64,000 nucleotides of DNA from Microbacterium sp. C7(2022) (lineage in GTDB: Bacteria; Actinomycetota; Actinomycetes; Actinomycetales; Microbacteriaceae): positions 186,001 to 250,000 of the forward strand of contig NZ_JAPEHV010000005.1 in NCBI RefSeq assembly GCF_028823665.1, written 5' to 3'. Positions 33,001 to 42,177 of this stretch are shown piece after piece. Positions within the stretch are counted from its first letter, which is position 1. Every line of letters starts with the position of its first letter. The notes beneath the pieces are model-generated. The model was not told the origin of the DNA. It made no database searches and saw only the letters and a program-made list of their open reading frames with translations. A program made the translations under genes and the position numbers.

Positions 33001-34473
33001 ATGACTACCACTGACGCCGTCATCCCCGATCGTCCCCGTACTCTCGCTGAGAAGGTCTGGGAAGATCACCTCGTCGTGAAGGGCGAAGACGGGCAACCCG
33101 ATCTCATCTACATCGACCTGCACCTCGTCCACGAGGTCACCAGCCCACAGGCTTTCGATGGCCTGCGCGCCGAGCAGCGCCCCGTGCGACGGCTCGATCT
33201 GACGATCGCGACCGAAGATCACAACACGCCGACGCTCGACATCGACAAGCCAATTGCTGATCTCACCAGCCGCACCCAGATCGAGACTCTGCGTCGTAAC
33301 GCCGAGGAGTTCGGCGTTCGTCTGCATTCCCTGGGCGACAAGGAGCAGGGCATCGTCCACGTCGTCGGGCCTCAGCTTGGCCTCACGATGCCGGGCATCA
33401 CGGTCGTCTGCGGCGATAGCCACACTTCCACGCACGGCGCCTTCGGCGCGATGGCGTTCGGCATCGGCACGAGTGAGGTCGAGCACGTCCTGGCGACGCA
33501 GACCCTGCCGCTGAAGCCCTTCAAGACGATGGCGATCACCGTCGAGGGCGAGTTGCGCCCCGGTGTAACGGCCAAGGACATCGTGCTTGCCGTCATCGCG
33601 AAGCTCGGCGCCAACGGCGGCCAGGGCTACGTCCTGGAGTTCCGCGGCAGCGCGATCCGTGCCCTGTCGATGGAAGGTCGCATGACGATCTGCAACATGT
33701 CGATTGAGGCGGGCGCGCGCGCCGGCATGGTTGCGCCCGATGAGACCACGTTCGACTACGTCAAGGGTCGCGACCACGCTCCCACCGGCACCGACTGGGA
33801 CGAGGCTGTTGCCTACTGGCGCACGCTTCCCAGCGACGAAGGCGCTGTCTACGACGCCGAGATCTTCCTCGACGCGGGCGAACTCGAGCCCTTCGTGACG
33901 TGGGGAACGAACCCTGGTCAAGGAGCGTCACTCAGCGCCGCGGTGCCGGACCCGGCATCCTTCACGGACCCCAATGAGCGCGTCGCAGCCGAGCGCGCGC
34001 TGGAATACATGGACCTTCAGGCGGGCACCCCGCTCAAGGAAGTTCCGGTCGACGCCGTCTTCATGGGCTCGTGCACGAACAGTCGCATCGAAGATCTGCG
34101 CGCCTTCGCATCGGTGATCCGCGGTCGTACCAAGGCAGACGGAGTGCGAGTGATGGTCGTGCCCGGCTCGGCACGTGTGCGGCTGGAAGCCGAGGCGGAG
34201 GGATTGGACAAGGTCTTCCTCGAGTTCGGCGCCGAATGGCGGTTCGCAGGATGTTCGATGTGCCTCGGCATGAACCCTGACCAGCTCGCCCCCGGAGAAC
34301 GCTGCGCCTCGACAAGTAATCGCAACTTCGAGGGCCGGCAAGGGAAGGGCGGGCGCACGCACCTGGTGTCGCCACTGGTCGCGGCGGCGACCGCCGTGAA
34401 GGGCACGTTGGCAAGCCCCAGCGACCTCGCGCCCATCGATGAGACCGTTTCGACGCAGACAGTGGAGGCCTGA
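33001..34473 (+). CDS. leuC: 3-isopropylmalate dehydratase large subunit
   Basis: A 490-residue aconitase-family enzyme subunit for leucine synthesis. It starts with the conserved KVWEDHLVV and [16 protein letters not shown], has [21 protein letters not shown], and the three [4Fe-4S] cysteines in [11 protein letters not shown] and [15 protein letters not shown] lies 9 nt before the ATG. leuD follows after 1 nt. The leader peptide and hairpins upstream suggest control by leucyl-tRNA. Confidence 0.95.
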   Translation: MTTTDAVIPDRPRTLAEKVWEDHLVVKGEDGQPDLIYIDLHLVHEVTSPQAFDGLRAEQRPVRRLDLTIATEDHNTPTLDIDKPIADLTSRTQIETLRRNAEEFGVRLHSLGDKEQGIVHVVGPQLGLTMPGITVVCGDSHTSTHGAFGAMAFGIGTSEVEHVLATQTLPLKPFKTMAITVEGELRPGVTAKDIVLAVIAKLGANGGQGYVLEFRGSAIRALSMEGRMTICNMSIEAGARAGMVAPDETTFDYVKGRDHAPTGTDWDEAVAYWRTLPSDEGAVYDAEIFLDAGELEPFVTWGTNPGQGASLSAAVPDPASFTDPNERVAAERALEYMDLQAGTPLKEVPVDAVFMGSCTNSRIEDLRAFASVIRGRTKADGVRVMVVPGSARVRLEAEAEGLDKVFLEFGAEWRFAGCSMCLGMNPDQLAPGERCASTSNRNFEGRQGKGGRTHLVSPLVAAATAVKGTLASPSDLAPIDETVSTQTVEA

Positions 34474-34474
34474 C

Positions 34475-35071
34475 ATGGAGAAGTTCACCACTCACACCGG
34501 TGTGGCCGCGCCTCTTCGCCGCTCGGCCGTCGATACCGACCAGATCATCCCTGCCGTGTACCTCAAGCGCGTGACGAAGACCGGATTCGAGGATGCCCTG
34601 TTCGCCAACTGGCGCCAAGATCCGGAGTTCGTGCTGAATCAGCCCGCCTACCAAGGCGCAAGCGTGCTGGTGGCCGGACCTGACTTCGGTACCGGATCCA
34701 GCCGCGAGCACGCCGTCTGGGCACTGCGCGATTTCGGCTTCTCCGTGGTCCTGAGCCCGAAGTTCGCGGACATCTTCCGCGGCAATGCGGGCAAGCAAGG
34801 GCTCGTGACCGGCGTCATCACCGAGGCCGAGGTCGAGCAGATCTGGTCGCTCCTCGAGGCGGAGCCGGGCACTGCGATGACCGTTGACCTCGTCGCCCGC
34901 ACGGCGACTGTGGGCACGTTCAGCGTCGGATTCGAGATCGACGATTACACTAGGTGGCGGCTCCTCGAAGGGCTCGACGACATCGGGCTGACACTGCGGA
35001 ACGAAGACAAGATCTCGCAGTTCGAGGCGCGCCGTGAGGCGTGGCGGCCACGGACACTGCCTGTCCGATAG
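34475..35071 (+). CDS. leuD: 3-isopropylmalate dehydratase small subunit
   Basis: A 198-residue swivel-domain subunit. It has [21 protein letters not shown] at the start and the substrate-binding [17 protein letters not shown] near residue 68. With LeuC it isomerises 2- to 3-isopropylmalate. The ATG is one base after the leuC stop and GTGGAGG precedes it, so the two are made together. Confidence 0.95.
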   Translation: MEKFTTHTGVAAPLRRSAVDTDQIIPAVYLKRVTKTGFEDALFANWRQDPEFVLNQPAYQGASVLVAGPDFGTGSSREHAVWALRDFGFSVVLSPKFADIFRGNAGKQGLVTGVITEAEVEQIWSLLEAEPGTAMTVDLVARTATVGTFSVGFEIDDYTRWRLLEGLDDIGLTLRNEDKISQFEARREAWRPRTLPVR

Positions 35072-35144
35072 TCGCGCGAGCGCTGCCCCACCCGGGCGGC
35101 GACCGCACCAGCCCCCCTCTGAACACACAAGTGAGGTCCACCGG

Positions 35145-36518
35145 ATGAAGTCGCTTCTCGGCGTGAAGGGAGAAACTCCCTTGGGAGAGAAGAAGGAAGT
35201 CACCGGCGAGGTTCTCGCCATTCGTGGCGGCCGCCCGCTCACCGGGCGTGTTGAGGTGAAGGGCGCGAAGAACCTCGCGACGAAGGCCATGGTCGCAGCC
35301 TTGCTCGGCGAGACGCCGAGCGTCCTGCGCGACGTTCCCGATATCAGCGATGTCCAGGTCGTGCGGTCACTTCTTGAAGTGCACGGTGTGACGGTGCGCG
35401 ATGGGGAAGACGAAGGCACTCTGCATCTCGACCCTGCTGGCGCCGTCTCCGCTCACTTCGAAGAGATCGACGCGCACGCGGGCGCATCGCGCATCCCCAT
35501 CTTGTTCTGCGGACCGCTCCTCCACCTCCTCGGAGAAGCGTTGATTCCTGATCTCGGGGGATGCCGCATTGGAGACCGCCCGATCAACTTCCACATGGAC
35601 GCGCTCCGCGCGTTCGGTGCCGTCGTCGACAAGTCGTACGAGGGCATCCGCATCACCGCACCCAACGGCCTGCACGGAGCGTCGATCGAACTTCCTTACC
35701 CCAGCGTGGGAGCCACCGAGCAGGTGCTCCTGACCGCGGTGCGCGCCAAGGGCATTACTGAACTGCGCAATGCGGCCATTGAGCCGGAAATCATGGACTT
35801 GATCGCCGTGCTGCAGAAGATGGGCGCGATCATCTCCTACGAGCCCAACCGCGTGATCCTCATCGAGGGCGTCGATTCGCTCCGCGGCTACGACCACCGG
35901 TGCATCTTCGACCGGAACGAGGCGGCGTCCTGGGCGTGCGCTGCGCTCGCCACCGATGGCGACATCTTCGTCGGGGGTGCGAAGCAGCAGGAGATGCTGA
36001 CGTTCCTCAACGTGTTCCGCAAGGCCGGCGGCTGGTTCGACATCCACGAGGACGGCATCCAGTTCCGCCGCGATGGCGCCGTGAAGCCGGTGATCGTCGA
36101 AACCGACGTGCACCCCGGGTTCATGACGGACTGGCAGCAGCCGCTCATCGTCGCTCTCACTCAGGCGCAGGGTGAGTCGATCGTGCACGAGACGGTGTAT
36201 GAGAACCGCTTGGGATTCACCGAAGCCCTCGTTCACATGGGGGCGGACATCGTCGTGCACCCCGACGGCATCGCGAGCCCGGATCGTCGGGTCCCGCGTC
36301 GTGCTCTCGAGCAAGCGGCCGTGATTAATGGCCCGACCCCGTTGCGCGCCGCAGAGGTGGAGGTGCCCGATCTTCGTGGCGGGTACAGCTACGTCATTGC
36401 CGCACTCGCAGCCGAGGGTGAGTCGATTGTGAGCAATGTCGGGATCATCCGCCGCGGTTACGAGAAGTTCTTCGCCAAGCTCGACGCCCTTGGCGCTGAT
36501 TTCGACGTCATCGGCTGA
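35145..36518 (+). CDS. murA: UDP-N-acetylglucosamine 1-carboxyvinyltransferase
   Basis: A 457-residue enolpyruvyl transferase starting peptidoglycan synthesis. Catalytic Lys-Asn are Lys42-Asn43 in VKGAKNLATKA; the active-site loop reads DLGGCRIGDRP with Cys140 in the place of E. coli Cys115, so unlike mycobacterial MurA (Asp) this copy should be fosfomycin-sensitive in principle. The N-terminus carries about 20 extra residues. GAGG lies upstream of the ATG; the longer upstream frame is unsupported. Followed by plsC after 3 nt. Confidence 0.92.
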   Translation: MKSLLGVKGETPLGEKKEVTGEVLAIRGGRPLTGRVEVKGAKNLATKAMVAALLGETPSVLRDVPDISDVQVVRSLLEVHGVTVRDGEDEGTLHLDPAGAVSAHFEEIDAHAGASRIPILFCGPLLHLLGEALIPDLGGCRIGDRPINFHMDALRAFGAVVDKSYEGIRITAPNGLHGASIELPYPSVGATEQVLLTAVRAKGITELRNAAIEPEIMDLIAVLQKMGAIISYEPNRVILIEGVDSLRGYDHRCIFDRNEAASWACAALATDGDIFVGGAKQQEMLTFLNVFRKAGGWFDIHEDGIQFRRDGAVKPVIVETDVHPGFMTDWQQPLIVALTQAQGESIVHETVYENRLGFTEALVHMGADIVVHPDGIASPDRRVPRRALEQAAVINGPTPLRAAEVEVPDLRGGYSYVIAALAAEGESIVSNVGIIRRGYEKFFAKLDALGADFDVIG

Positions 36519-36521
36519 ACG

Positions 36522-37286
36522 ATGATGACTTCGCGTCGACGGGCGTCGAAAGAGAAGACGACGCCGTCCATGTTCTGGCCGCTCGCGGCGATCGTCGTGC
36601 CCTTGGTCGGCGTGATCATGAAGATCGAGCTGATCGGCGCCGAGAAACTTCCCCGCGAGGGCGCATACATCCTCGCACCGAACCACTACTCCGAGCTGGA
36701 TCCGCTCGCGGTCGCGGTAGCGGTGTGGCGCGCGGGGCGCGCACCGCGATTCATGGCGAAGGACAGCTTGTTCCGCGTTCCGGTCCTCGGGTGGGCTCTG
36801 CGTTCGACCGGCATGATTCCGGTCGCGCGGTCATCATCCTCGACGGCCTCGAAACAGACGCTCGCCTCGGCGAACTCCCTCGTCGAACACGGCCGCGGCG
36901 TGATCGTCTACCCTGAGGGCACGCTCACGCGTGAGCCCGATCTGTGGCCCATGCGAGGGAAGACCGGCGCTGCGCGACTCGCTCTGACCGGCGATATCCC
37001 CGTCATCCCCATGGCACAGTGGGGCGTGCAACAGATCATGCCTCGGTACGGCAAGCTGCGCCTGTGGCCGTTACGCCGTCGTGTGCGAGTGGTGATCGGT
37101 GACCCCGTAGATCTGAGCGCTCATCGTGGTGCGGATGATTCGACGGCAACCCTCATCGCCGCCACGGACGTGATCATGGCTGACATCTCGCAACTCCTGG
37201 CGGGTCTGCGGGGCGAGACCGCGCCCGCGGAGCGCTGGAACCCGTCCGACCACGGACAGAGGGAGACCGGGCGCCTTGAGTCGTAA
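36522..37286 (+). CDS. plsC: 1-acyl-sn-glycerol-3-phosphate acyltransferase
   Basis: A 254-residue membrane-linked acyltransferase. Motif I NHYSELDP (H-x4-D), motif II around FMAKDSLFRVPVLGW, motif III VYPEGTLTRE. One hydrophobic stretch near residues 18-34 (FWPLAAIVVPLVGVIM) anchors it. It makes phosphatidate and forms a lipid operon with gpsA. Its end overlaps the gpsA start by 11 nt. A second, shorter acyltransferase gene lies at 41,503-42,090. Confidence 0.88.
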   Translation: MMTSRRRASKEKTTPSMFWPLAAIVVPLVGVIMKIELIGAEKLPREGAYILAPNHYSELDPLAVAVAVWRAGRAPRFMAKDSLFRVPVLGWALRSTGMIPVARSSSSTASKQTLASANSLVEHGRGVIVYPEGTLTREPDLWPMRGKTGAARLALTGDIPVIPMAQWGVQQIMPRYGKLRLWPLRRRVRVVIGDPVDLSAHRGADDSTATLIAATDVIMADISQLLAGLRGETAPAERWNPSDHGQRETGRLES

Positions 37287-38406
37287 GTCGGATGCCGCGA
37301 AGCCCCGCGTTGCCGTCATCGGCGCGGGTAGTTGGGGGACCACATTCGGCAAGATTCTTGCCGACGGCGGCGCGAATGTCGTGATGTGGGCTCGCCGTCC
37401 GGAACTTGCCGGAGAGATCCAAGAGGCCAAGCGCAACAGCCAATACCTGCCCGGCATCAATCTGCCGCGCAGCATGTCGGCGACGCACCATCTCTCTGAG
37501 GCGTTGGATGGGGTCGAGCAGGTGTACCTGTCGATTCCGAGCCAGGCGGTTCGTCAGAACCTGAAGGCGGTGCGTCCCCTGGTCTCGGGCACGGACATCC
37601 CCATCGTGTCGCTCATGAAGGGCGTCGAACGGCGCTCGGGCCTGCGGATGAGCCAGGTCATCGAGCAAGAGCTGCATTGCGATCCGGCGCGCATCGCCGT
37701 GGCATCCGGCCCCAACCTCGCGCTCGAGATTGCGCGCGAACAGCCCACGGCGGCCGTGATCTCGTCGATCAGCCACGACACCGCCGAGGCGGTCGCCCGT
37801 CGCGCTCGCAACGCGTACTTTCGCTCGTTCGTGAACACCGACGTGATCGGCACCGAGTTCGGCGGTGTGCTGAAGAACCTCATCGCTGTCGCGATCGGCA
37901 TCGTGGACGGTGTGGGATACGGCGAGAACACGAAGGCGTCGATCATCACGCGCGGGTTGGTCGAGATGACCGACTTCGCGGTCGCGCAAGGCGCGCACCC
38001 CGAGACCTTGCAAGGACTGGCGGGGCTCGGCGACCTGATCGCAACGTGCCAGTCACCGCTCAGTCGGAACAACACCGCCGGACGTCTGCTCGGGCAGGGG
38101 TACCGGTTCGATGACGTGGTTAAGCAGATGAACCAGACCGCTGAAGGGCTCGCGTCGGTGGCGCCGGTACTTCAGTTGGCCCGCGAGGTGGGGGTGCAGA
38201 TGCCGATCGTCGAGCAGGTCAAGATGGTGCTGGACGGCACGATGAATCCGCGCGATATCGCGCCGCATCTCACGACCGACGACGACACTCCCCAAGGCGA
38301 GAGGACGCAGAATGGACAGGCCGGCGGTGGCGGTGCTCTTTGGAGGTCGCTCCAGCGAGCACTCGATCAGTTCCGCAACGGCGGGCGGAGTTCTGCGGGC
38401 GATTGA
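37276..38406 (+). CDS. gpsA: NAD(P)H-dependent glycerol-3-phosphate dehydrogenase
   Basis: A 376-residue dehydrogenase giving sn-glycerol 3-phosphate for lipids. The dinucleotide loop is VIGAGSWGTTFGKIL, later SLMKGVERR, GPNLALEIAREQPTA, TEFGGVLKNLIA and GLAGLGDLIATC. TTG is the apparent start, with GGGAGA upstream. The last roughly 40 residues (after PHLTTDDD) are Gly/Arg rich and are read in another frame of ddl: the gene overlaps ddl by 95 nt, so the natural stop seems to have been lost or shifted. Confidence 0.9.
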   Translation: MSRKSDAAKPRVAVIGAGSWGTTFGKILADGGANVVMWARRPELAGEIQEAKRNSQYLPGINLPRSMSATHHLSEALDGVEQVYLSIPSQAVRQNLKAVRPLVSGTDIPIVSLMKGVERRSGLRMSQVIEQELHCDPARIAVASGPNLALEIAREQPTAAVISSISHDTAEAVARRARNAYFRSFVNTDVIGTEFGGVLKNLIAVAIGIVDGVGYGENTKASIITRGLVEMTDFAVAQGAHPETLQGLAGLGDLIATCQSPLSRNNTAGRLLGQGYRFDDVVKQMNQTAEGLASVAPVLQLAREVGVQMPIVEQVKMVLDGTMNPRDIAPHLTTDDDTPQGERTQNGQAGGGGALWRSLQRALDQFRNGGRSSAGD

Positions 38407-39400
38407 CCGCGAGCGATACCGGGTTATTCCGGTGGGGATCACCCGCGACGGGGTCTTCGTGCTCGAAGACGACGACCCCGACAAGTTCGCTCTGGATGCT
38501 CGCAGCCTGCCCGAGGTCGTCGACAACGGAACTCGGGTTCTGTGGCCCGAGGGTGGCGCCGATCGCATCCTGCGCGTTCGGCACGCAGACGGCGTGACCA
38601 GTGAGCTCGGCCAGGTCGATGTGGTCCTGCCGATTTTGCACGGCCTCCACGGCGAGGATGGCACGGTGCAGGGATTCTTCGACACGCTCGGACTGCCCTA
38701 CGCGGGCGGGGGCGTGTTGGATTCAGCGCTGTGCATGGACAAGCACTTCATGAAGATCGTCCTCCAGGCCGCCGGAGTTCCGGTGTCGCCCTGGGTGACG
38801 GTGACACGCGAGCGGTGGGAGCGCGATCCCGAGGGCGTGCGAGCGGATGCTGCAGCGCTCGGCGAACCGACGTTCGTCAAGCCCGCGCGTGCGGGTTCGA
38901 GCGTCGGCGTGTCGAAGGTGCACGACCCGTCGGAATTGGCCGATGCCCTTCGAGTGGCGTTCGACGAAGACGACAAGGTCCTGATCGAGACGGCGATCGT
39001 CGGCCGTGAGATCGAAGTCGCAATCCTCGAAGGACGCGGGGGAGCGCAGCCACGGGCATCGCTGCCCGGCGAGATCGTGCTCACCACGCGCGAGTTCTAC
39101 GACTTCGAGGGGAAGTATCTCGGCGCCGATGGGGCCGACGTCGTGTGCCCCGCCGATCTCACCGCTGAGGAGATCACGCGCATCCAGGAGGTCGGGGTGC
39201 AGGCCTTCCAGGCGGTCGATGGGCGTGGCCTCGCACGCGTCGACTTCTTCCTCGCCGAGGACGGCCTATACGTGAACGAGCTCAACACCATGCCTGGCTT
39301 CACGCCGATTTCGATGTTCCCGAAGTGTTGGATCGCTTCGGGACTGTCGTACTCGGAGCTCATCACTGAGCTGATCGACACCGCGCGCGAGCGCGTCTAG
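38312..39400 (+). CDS. ddl: D-alanine--D-alanine ligase
   Basis: A 362-residue ATP-grasp ligase for the cell-wall dipeptide. Motifs: VLFGGRSSEHSISSATA at the start, HGLHGEDGTVQGFF, KPARAGSSVGVSKV and EDGLYVNELNTMPGFTPISMFPK. GAGAGGA with a 6-nt gap supports the ATG at 38312, so the overlap with gpsA is real at the ddl end. Ends just inside the converging DUF3515 gene (4 nt). Confidence 0.94.
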   Translation: MDRPAVAVLFGGRSSEHSISSATAGGVLRAIDRERYRVIPVGITRDGVFVLEDDDPDKFALDARSLPEVVDNGTRVLWPEGGADRILRVRHADGVTSELGQVDVVLPILHGLHGEDGTVQGFFDTLGLPYAGGGVLDSALCMDKHFMKIVLQAAGVPVSPWVTVTRERWERDPEGVRADAAALGEPTFVKPARAGSSVGVSKVHDPSELADALRVAFDEDDKVLIETAIVGREIEVAILEGRGGAQPRASLPGEIVLTTREFYDFEGKYLGADGADVVCPADLTAEEITRIQEVGVQAFQAVDGRGLARVDFFLAEDGLYVNELNTMPGFTPISMFPKCWIASGLSYSELITELIDTARERV

Positions 39401-39891
39401 CCCTGAGCGTCATCCTCGCCGCTCGGGCGGTCGAGGCATCCGACCCCCTCCACGGGGATCAGCGACACCGGGCCCGACAGTCGCTCGAGCACGCTTGCGC
39501 TCGAGACGACCTCATTGTCGAGATAGATCTCGACGGCCGGGGTACGGCCGAATGTGGTCACGCGGTAACGAGGTGCATCGGAGTCGTCGATGATCCAGTC
39601 GACGGAGTTCACCGACTGGCAGGGGAGGGTCGTGGGACCAGGGGGTGTCACGCCGCACGTGAGAAGCACCGCGCTCGCGCCGGATTCGCCCCACGCGGCC
39701 GTGGCTTGCGCGTCAGTCCAGAGGCGATCTTGGCCGTCGACGGTGCCGGGGAGGCGCACCATGACCTCGGCACACGCGGGGTCGTTGGCGTCGGCTGCCG
39801 GTTCCATCGGCACAGTTGTCGAGCATCCCGCGATCACGAGCCCGAACGTCGCCAAGAGGGGAAGAGCTGAGAGACGACGCGCCGAGACCAC
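39397..39891 (-). CDS. DUF3515 family lipoprotein
   Basis: A 164-residue secreted protein. The signal peptide LSALPLLATFGLVIAGC ends in a lipobox (VIAGC), so it should be lipid-anchored outside the membrane. The body has four further Cys that could make disulfides and matches the actinobacterial DUF3515 family, commonly found next to thiL; function unknown. GTG start, leaderless: TAGCCT 6 nt upstream shares two bases with the -10 box of divergent thiL. Confidence 0.82.
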   Translation of the reverse strand: MVSARRLSALPLLATFGLVIAGCSTTVPMEPAADANDPACAEVMVRLPGTVDGQDRLWTDAQATAAWGESGASAVLLTCGVTPPGPTTLPCQSVNSVDWIIDDSDAPRYRVTTFGRTPAVEIYLDNEVVSSASVLERLSGPVSLIPVEGVGCLDRPSGEDDAQG

Positions 39892-39897
39892 CTCACC

Positions 39898-39903
39898 AGG
39901 CTA
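39898..39903 (-). promoter_or_regulatory. -10 box of the DUF3515 gene (leaderless)
   Basis: TAGCCT on the minus strand, 6 nt before the GTG; overlaps the thiL -10 box by 2 bp. Confidence 0.55.
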
Positions 39904-39907
39904 CCGT
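39902..39907 (+). promoter_or_regulatory. -10 box of thiL (leaderless)
   Basis: TACCGT, 6 nt before the thiL ATG; overlaps the opposite DUF3515 -10 box by 2 bp. Confidence 0.5.
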
Positions 39908-39913
39908 GGGGGG

Positions 39914-40918
39914 ATGACCGACCAGCACGTGCCTGCAGCGGAACCGACCGTCGGTGAGTGGGGCGAGGGCACGGTGCTGAGCGAGATCTTGACGGCGCTC
40001 GGCGGGTCGAACGCTCTCATCGGGCCCGGCGACGATGCGGCCGTCATCGCGGCGCCAGACGGCCGTGTGGTCGCCACGACCGACACGCTCGTGCACGGTC
40101 CGGACTTCCGCCTCGCGTGGACCAGCGGCTACGACCTCGGGTGGAAGGCCGCGGCGGTGAATCTCGCCGACGTTGCCGCGATGGGTGCCCGTCCGACAGC
40201 ACTGCTCGTCGCTCTCGCGATGCCCGACGAGACGCGCGTGTCGTTCGTCACGGACATCGCTCGCGGTCTTCGGGATGCCTGTGACACCCTGGCGCCGGGG
40301 TGCGCGGTTGAAGGCGGCGACCTGACCGTCTCAGCGACGCTCACGATCGCTGTCACGGCGCTCGGAAGCTTGGACGGCACACACCCGGTCACACGCGGCG
40401 GGGCACAGCCCGGAGATGTCGTCGCGGTCTGCGGGGATCTCGGGTCAGCGGGGCGAGGGCTCGCCCTGCTCTTTGAGCGGTTTCGGGATGCCGCGGGCCG
40501 GCCGATCCCGGTCGATGAAGCCACACTGACCTCAGAGCAGCGCGATGAGCTTCGCGCTCAGCTGCGGCCTGCACCGCCCGTCACCGCCGGCGTCGTGGCC
40601 GCGCGCGCGGGTGCGACGGCGATGATGGACGTGTCCGACGGACTAGTTCTCGACGCGCGGCGCATGGCTGCGGCATCCGGAGTCACAATCGCCGTGTCGA
40701 CGAGCAGCCTCGGCACTGACCCGTCTTCGGCGCTCAGTGGGGGAGAAGATCACGCGCTGCTTGCGACATTCGCCGGTGACGTCGACTTGCCCGAAGGTTT
40801 TCGGGCCATCGGTCGGGTGATCCCGCGATCCGGCGAAGCGGTCCTGGTGGACGACGCGCCCTTCGACGAGCGAGGCGGGTGGGATCCCTACCGGGACTGG
40901 GACGCGACGGCAGGCTAG
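39914..40918 (+). CDS. thiL: thiamine-monophosphate kinase
   Basis: A 334-residue PurM/AIR-synthase-fold kinase that makes thiamine diphosphate, the cofactor of the E1 enzymes. It has IGPGDDAAVI, TTDTLVHGPDF, NLADVAAMGARP and MMDVSDGLVLDARRMA, all typical of ThiL. No thiamine synthesis gene or THI riboswitch is adjacent. ATG at 39914; the six Gs before it are the spacer after TACCGT. Its stop overlaps the converging rsmD end by 4 nt. Confidence 0.92.
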   Translation: MTDQHVPAAEPTVGEWGEGTVLSEILTALGGSNALIGPGDDAAVIAAPDGRVVATTDTLVHGPDFRLAWTSGYDLGWKAAAVNLADVAAMGARPTALLVALAMPDETRVSFVTDIARGLRDACDTLAPGCAVEGGDLTVSATLTIAVTALGSLDGTHPVTRGGAQPGDVVAVCGDLGSAGRGLALLFERFRDAAGRPIPVDEATLTSEQRDELRAQLRPAPPVTAGVVAARAGATAMMDVSDGLVLDARRMAAASGVTIAVSTSSLGTDPSSALSGGEDHALLATFAGDVDLPEGFRAIGRVIPRSGEAVLVDDAPFDERGGWDPYRDWDATAG

Positions 40919-41493
40919 ACGCGGGCCTCGGGCTGCGCGGGAGCTACCCACCACATCGTGGTGTCGCCGTAGCGCTTCGATCGCACAGGCTGTAGACCAT
41001 CGGGGAGCGAGGGCTCGGGCGAGCGCGACGCGCGCTCGATGATCACCGTGGCGTCGGTGTCGAGGGAAGGCACCAGGAGAGCCAGCGTCTCGCTCAGGTG
41101 CACTTCGGACAGGTCGTAGGGCGGGTCGATGAACACCAGCGTGAACGGGCCGCGGGATGTGCGCAGATACTGTTCCGCCGACAGGCGATGCACGTCGATT
41201 GCGGCACGTCCGCCGAGTGCCGTCGCCACACGCCGCGCGTTGCGCGTAGCGCATTGCGCCGCCCGCGGCGCCTTCTCGACAAGGTCGGCTGACGCGGCGC
41301 CCCGACTGAGCGCCTCGAGACCGAGTGCACCCGAGCCGGCGTACAGATCCAGTACTCGCGCACCGCGCACGGCGTCGGCAGAGTCGAGAGCGCCGAACAC
41401 GGACTCTCGGACGCGATCACTCGTCGGGCGGGTTCCGGCGTCGGGAACCTCGAGGGTGAGAGAACCGGCGCGGCCGGCAATGATGCGGGTCAC
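40915..41493 (-). CDS. rsmD: 16S rRNA (guanine(966)-N(2))-methyltransferase
   Basis: A 192-residue class I methyltransferase. N-terminus IIAGRAGSLTLEVP and RPTSDRVRESVFGAL are RsmD landmarks; SAM motif VLDLYAGSGALGLEALSRGA; catalytic motif FIDPPYDLS. It modifies G966 of 16S rRNA in the 30S subunit. GTG start with TAGATT 6 nt upstream. It often neighbours coaD; here recG lies between. Confidence 0.92.
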   Translation of the reverse strand: MTRIIAGRAGSLTLEVPDAGTRPTSDRVRESVFGALDSADAVRGARVLDLYAGSGALGLEALSRGAASADLVEKAPRAAQCATRNARRVATALGGRAAIDVHRLSAEQYLRTSRGPFTLVFIDPPYDLSEVHLSETLALLVPSLDTDATVIIERASRSPEPSLPDGLQPVRSKRYGDTTMWWVAPAQPEARV

Positions 41494-41499
41494 ACCGAC

Positions 41500-41505
41500 A
41501 ATCTA
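41500..41505 (-). promoter_or_regulatory. -10 box of rsmD (leaderless)
   Basis: TAGATT on the minus strand, 6 nt before the GTG. Confidence 0.5.
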
Positions 41506-42090
41506 TCCGGCGTGCGTGGACGCGGTGTCTTCCTCGCGCAACCGAGGCTCGGTGCGCAGTTCCGGGCGCATGCCCGACTTGTCGGCGTAAAACGCCCGCA
41601 CGACATCCATGTCGGCCGAGACATCGCCGGTGAGGTGGACCGTCTGCCCGAGCCCGGTGGTCATCGTCGTGCGATCGACGTATCCCAGTACGACCGGCAT
41701 GTCAGCATCGCGTGCGATCCGATAGAAACCCGACTTCCAGTAGGTGCCCGACCCACGTGTGCCCTCGGGTGTGACCACCAAGGAGAACATCTCGCCCGAG
41801 CGGCGGCGCTCGACGATGTCGGCAACGAGGCCCTGCGGATTACGGCGATCGACCGGGATGCCGCCCAGAGCACGCATGATGGGCCCTCGCCAGCCCCGGA
41901 AGAGGCTGTCCTTGCCCAGCCAGTGCGTCCGGATTCGCAGACGCCACGCGATGGCGAGCATCAGCACGAAGTCCCAGTTCGACGTGTGCGGGGCACCGAT
42001 GAGAATCGACGGCTCCGTCGGCGCGGGAGTCGTCGACAGTTTCCAACGGCTGCACGCCCAGTAGAGGCGCGCGAGAGAAGATCGGATCAC
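41503..42090 (-). CDS. lysophospholipid acyltransferase-like protein
   Basis: A 195-residue short member of the PlsC superfamily: HTSNWD (H-x4-D), GKDSLFRGWRGPIMRALGGI and TPEGTRGSGTYWKSGF (motif III). The HTSNWDF wording is typical of a small soluble subgroup found beside recG/rsmD in related genomes; the acyl acceptor is unknown. GTG start with TACCGT 6 nt upstream; divergent from recG, 87 nt between starts. Its 3' end overlaps the rsmD -10 region. Confidence 0.82.
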   Translation of the reverse strand: MIRSSLARLYWACSRWKLSTTPAPTEPSILIGAPHTSNWDFVLMLAIAWRLRIRTHWLGKDSLFRGWRGPIMRALGGIPVDRRNPQGLVADIVERRRSGEMFSLVVTPEGTRGSGTYWKSGFYRIARDADMPVVLGYVDRTTMTTGLGQTVHLTGDVSADMDVVRAFYADKSGMRPELRTEPRLREEDTASTHAG

Positions 42091-42096
42091 CTCTTC

Positions 42097-42102
42097 ACGG
42101 TA
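42097..42102 (-). promoter_or_regulatory. -10 box of the acyltransferase gene (leaderless)
   Basis: TACCGT on the minus strand, 6 nt before the GTG. Confidence 0.45.
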
Positions 42103-42164
42103 CGCGGCGTTCCTGAACGTTGCGTAGGTCAGGCACGCGGCTGACCGATGTCGGGGCGCGCTCG

Positions 42165-42170
42165 TAGACT
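42165..42170 (+). promoter_or_regulatory. -10 box of recG (leaderless)
   Basis: TAGACT, 7 nt before the recG ATG. Confidence 0.45.
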
Positions 42171-42177
42171 CAGAGTC

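Noticed and set aside
31495..33921. Long open frame (808 codons) on the minus strand across terC and leuC
   Set aside because: Antisense to two clear genes and their regulatory leaders; protein is low-complexity His/Asp/Arg text.
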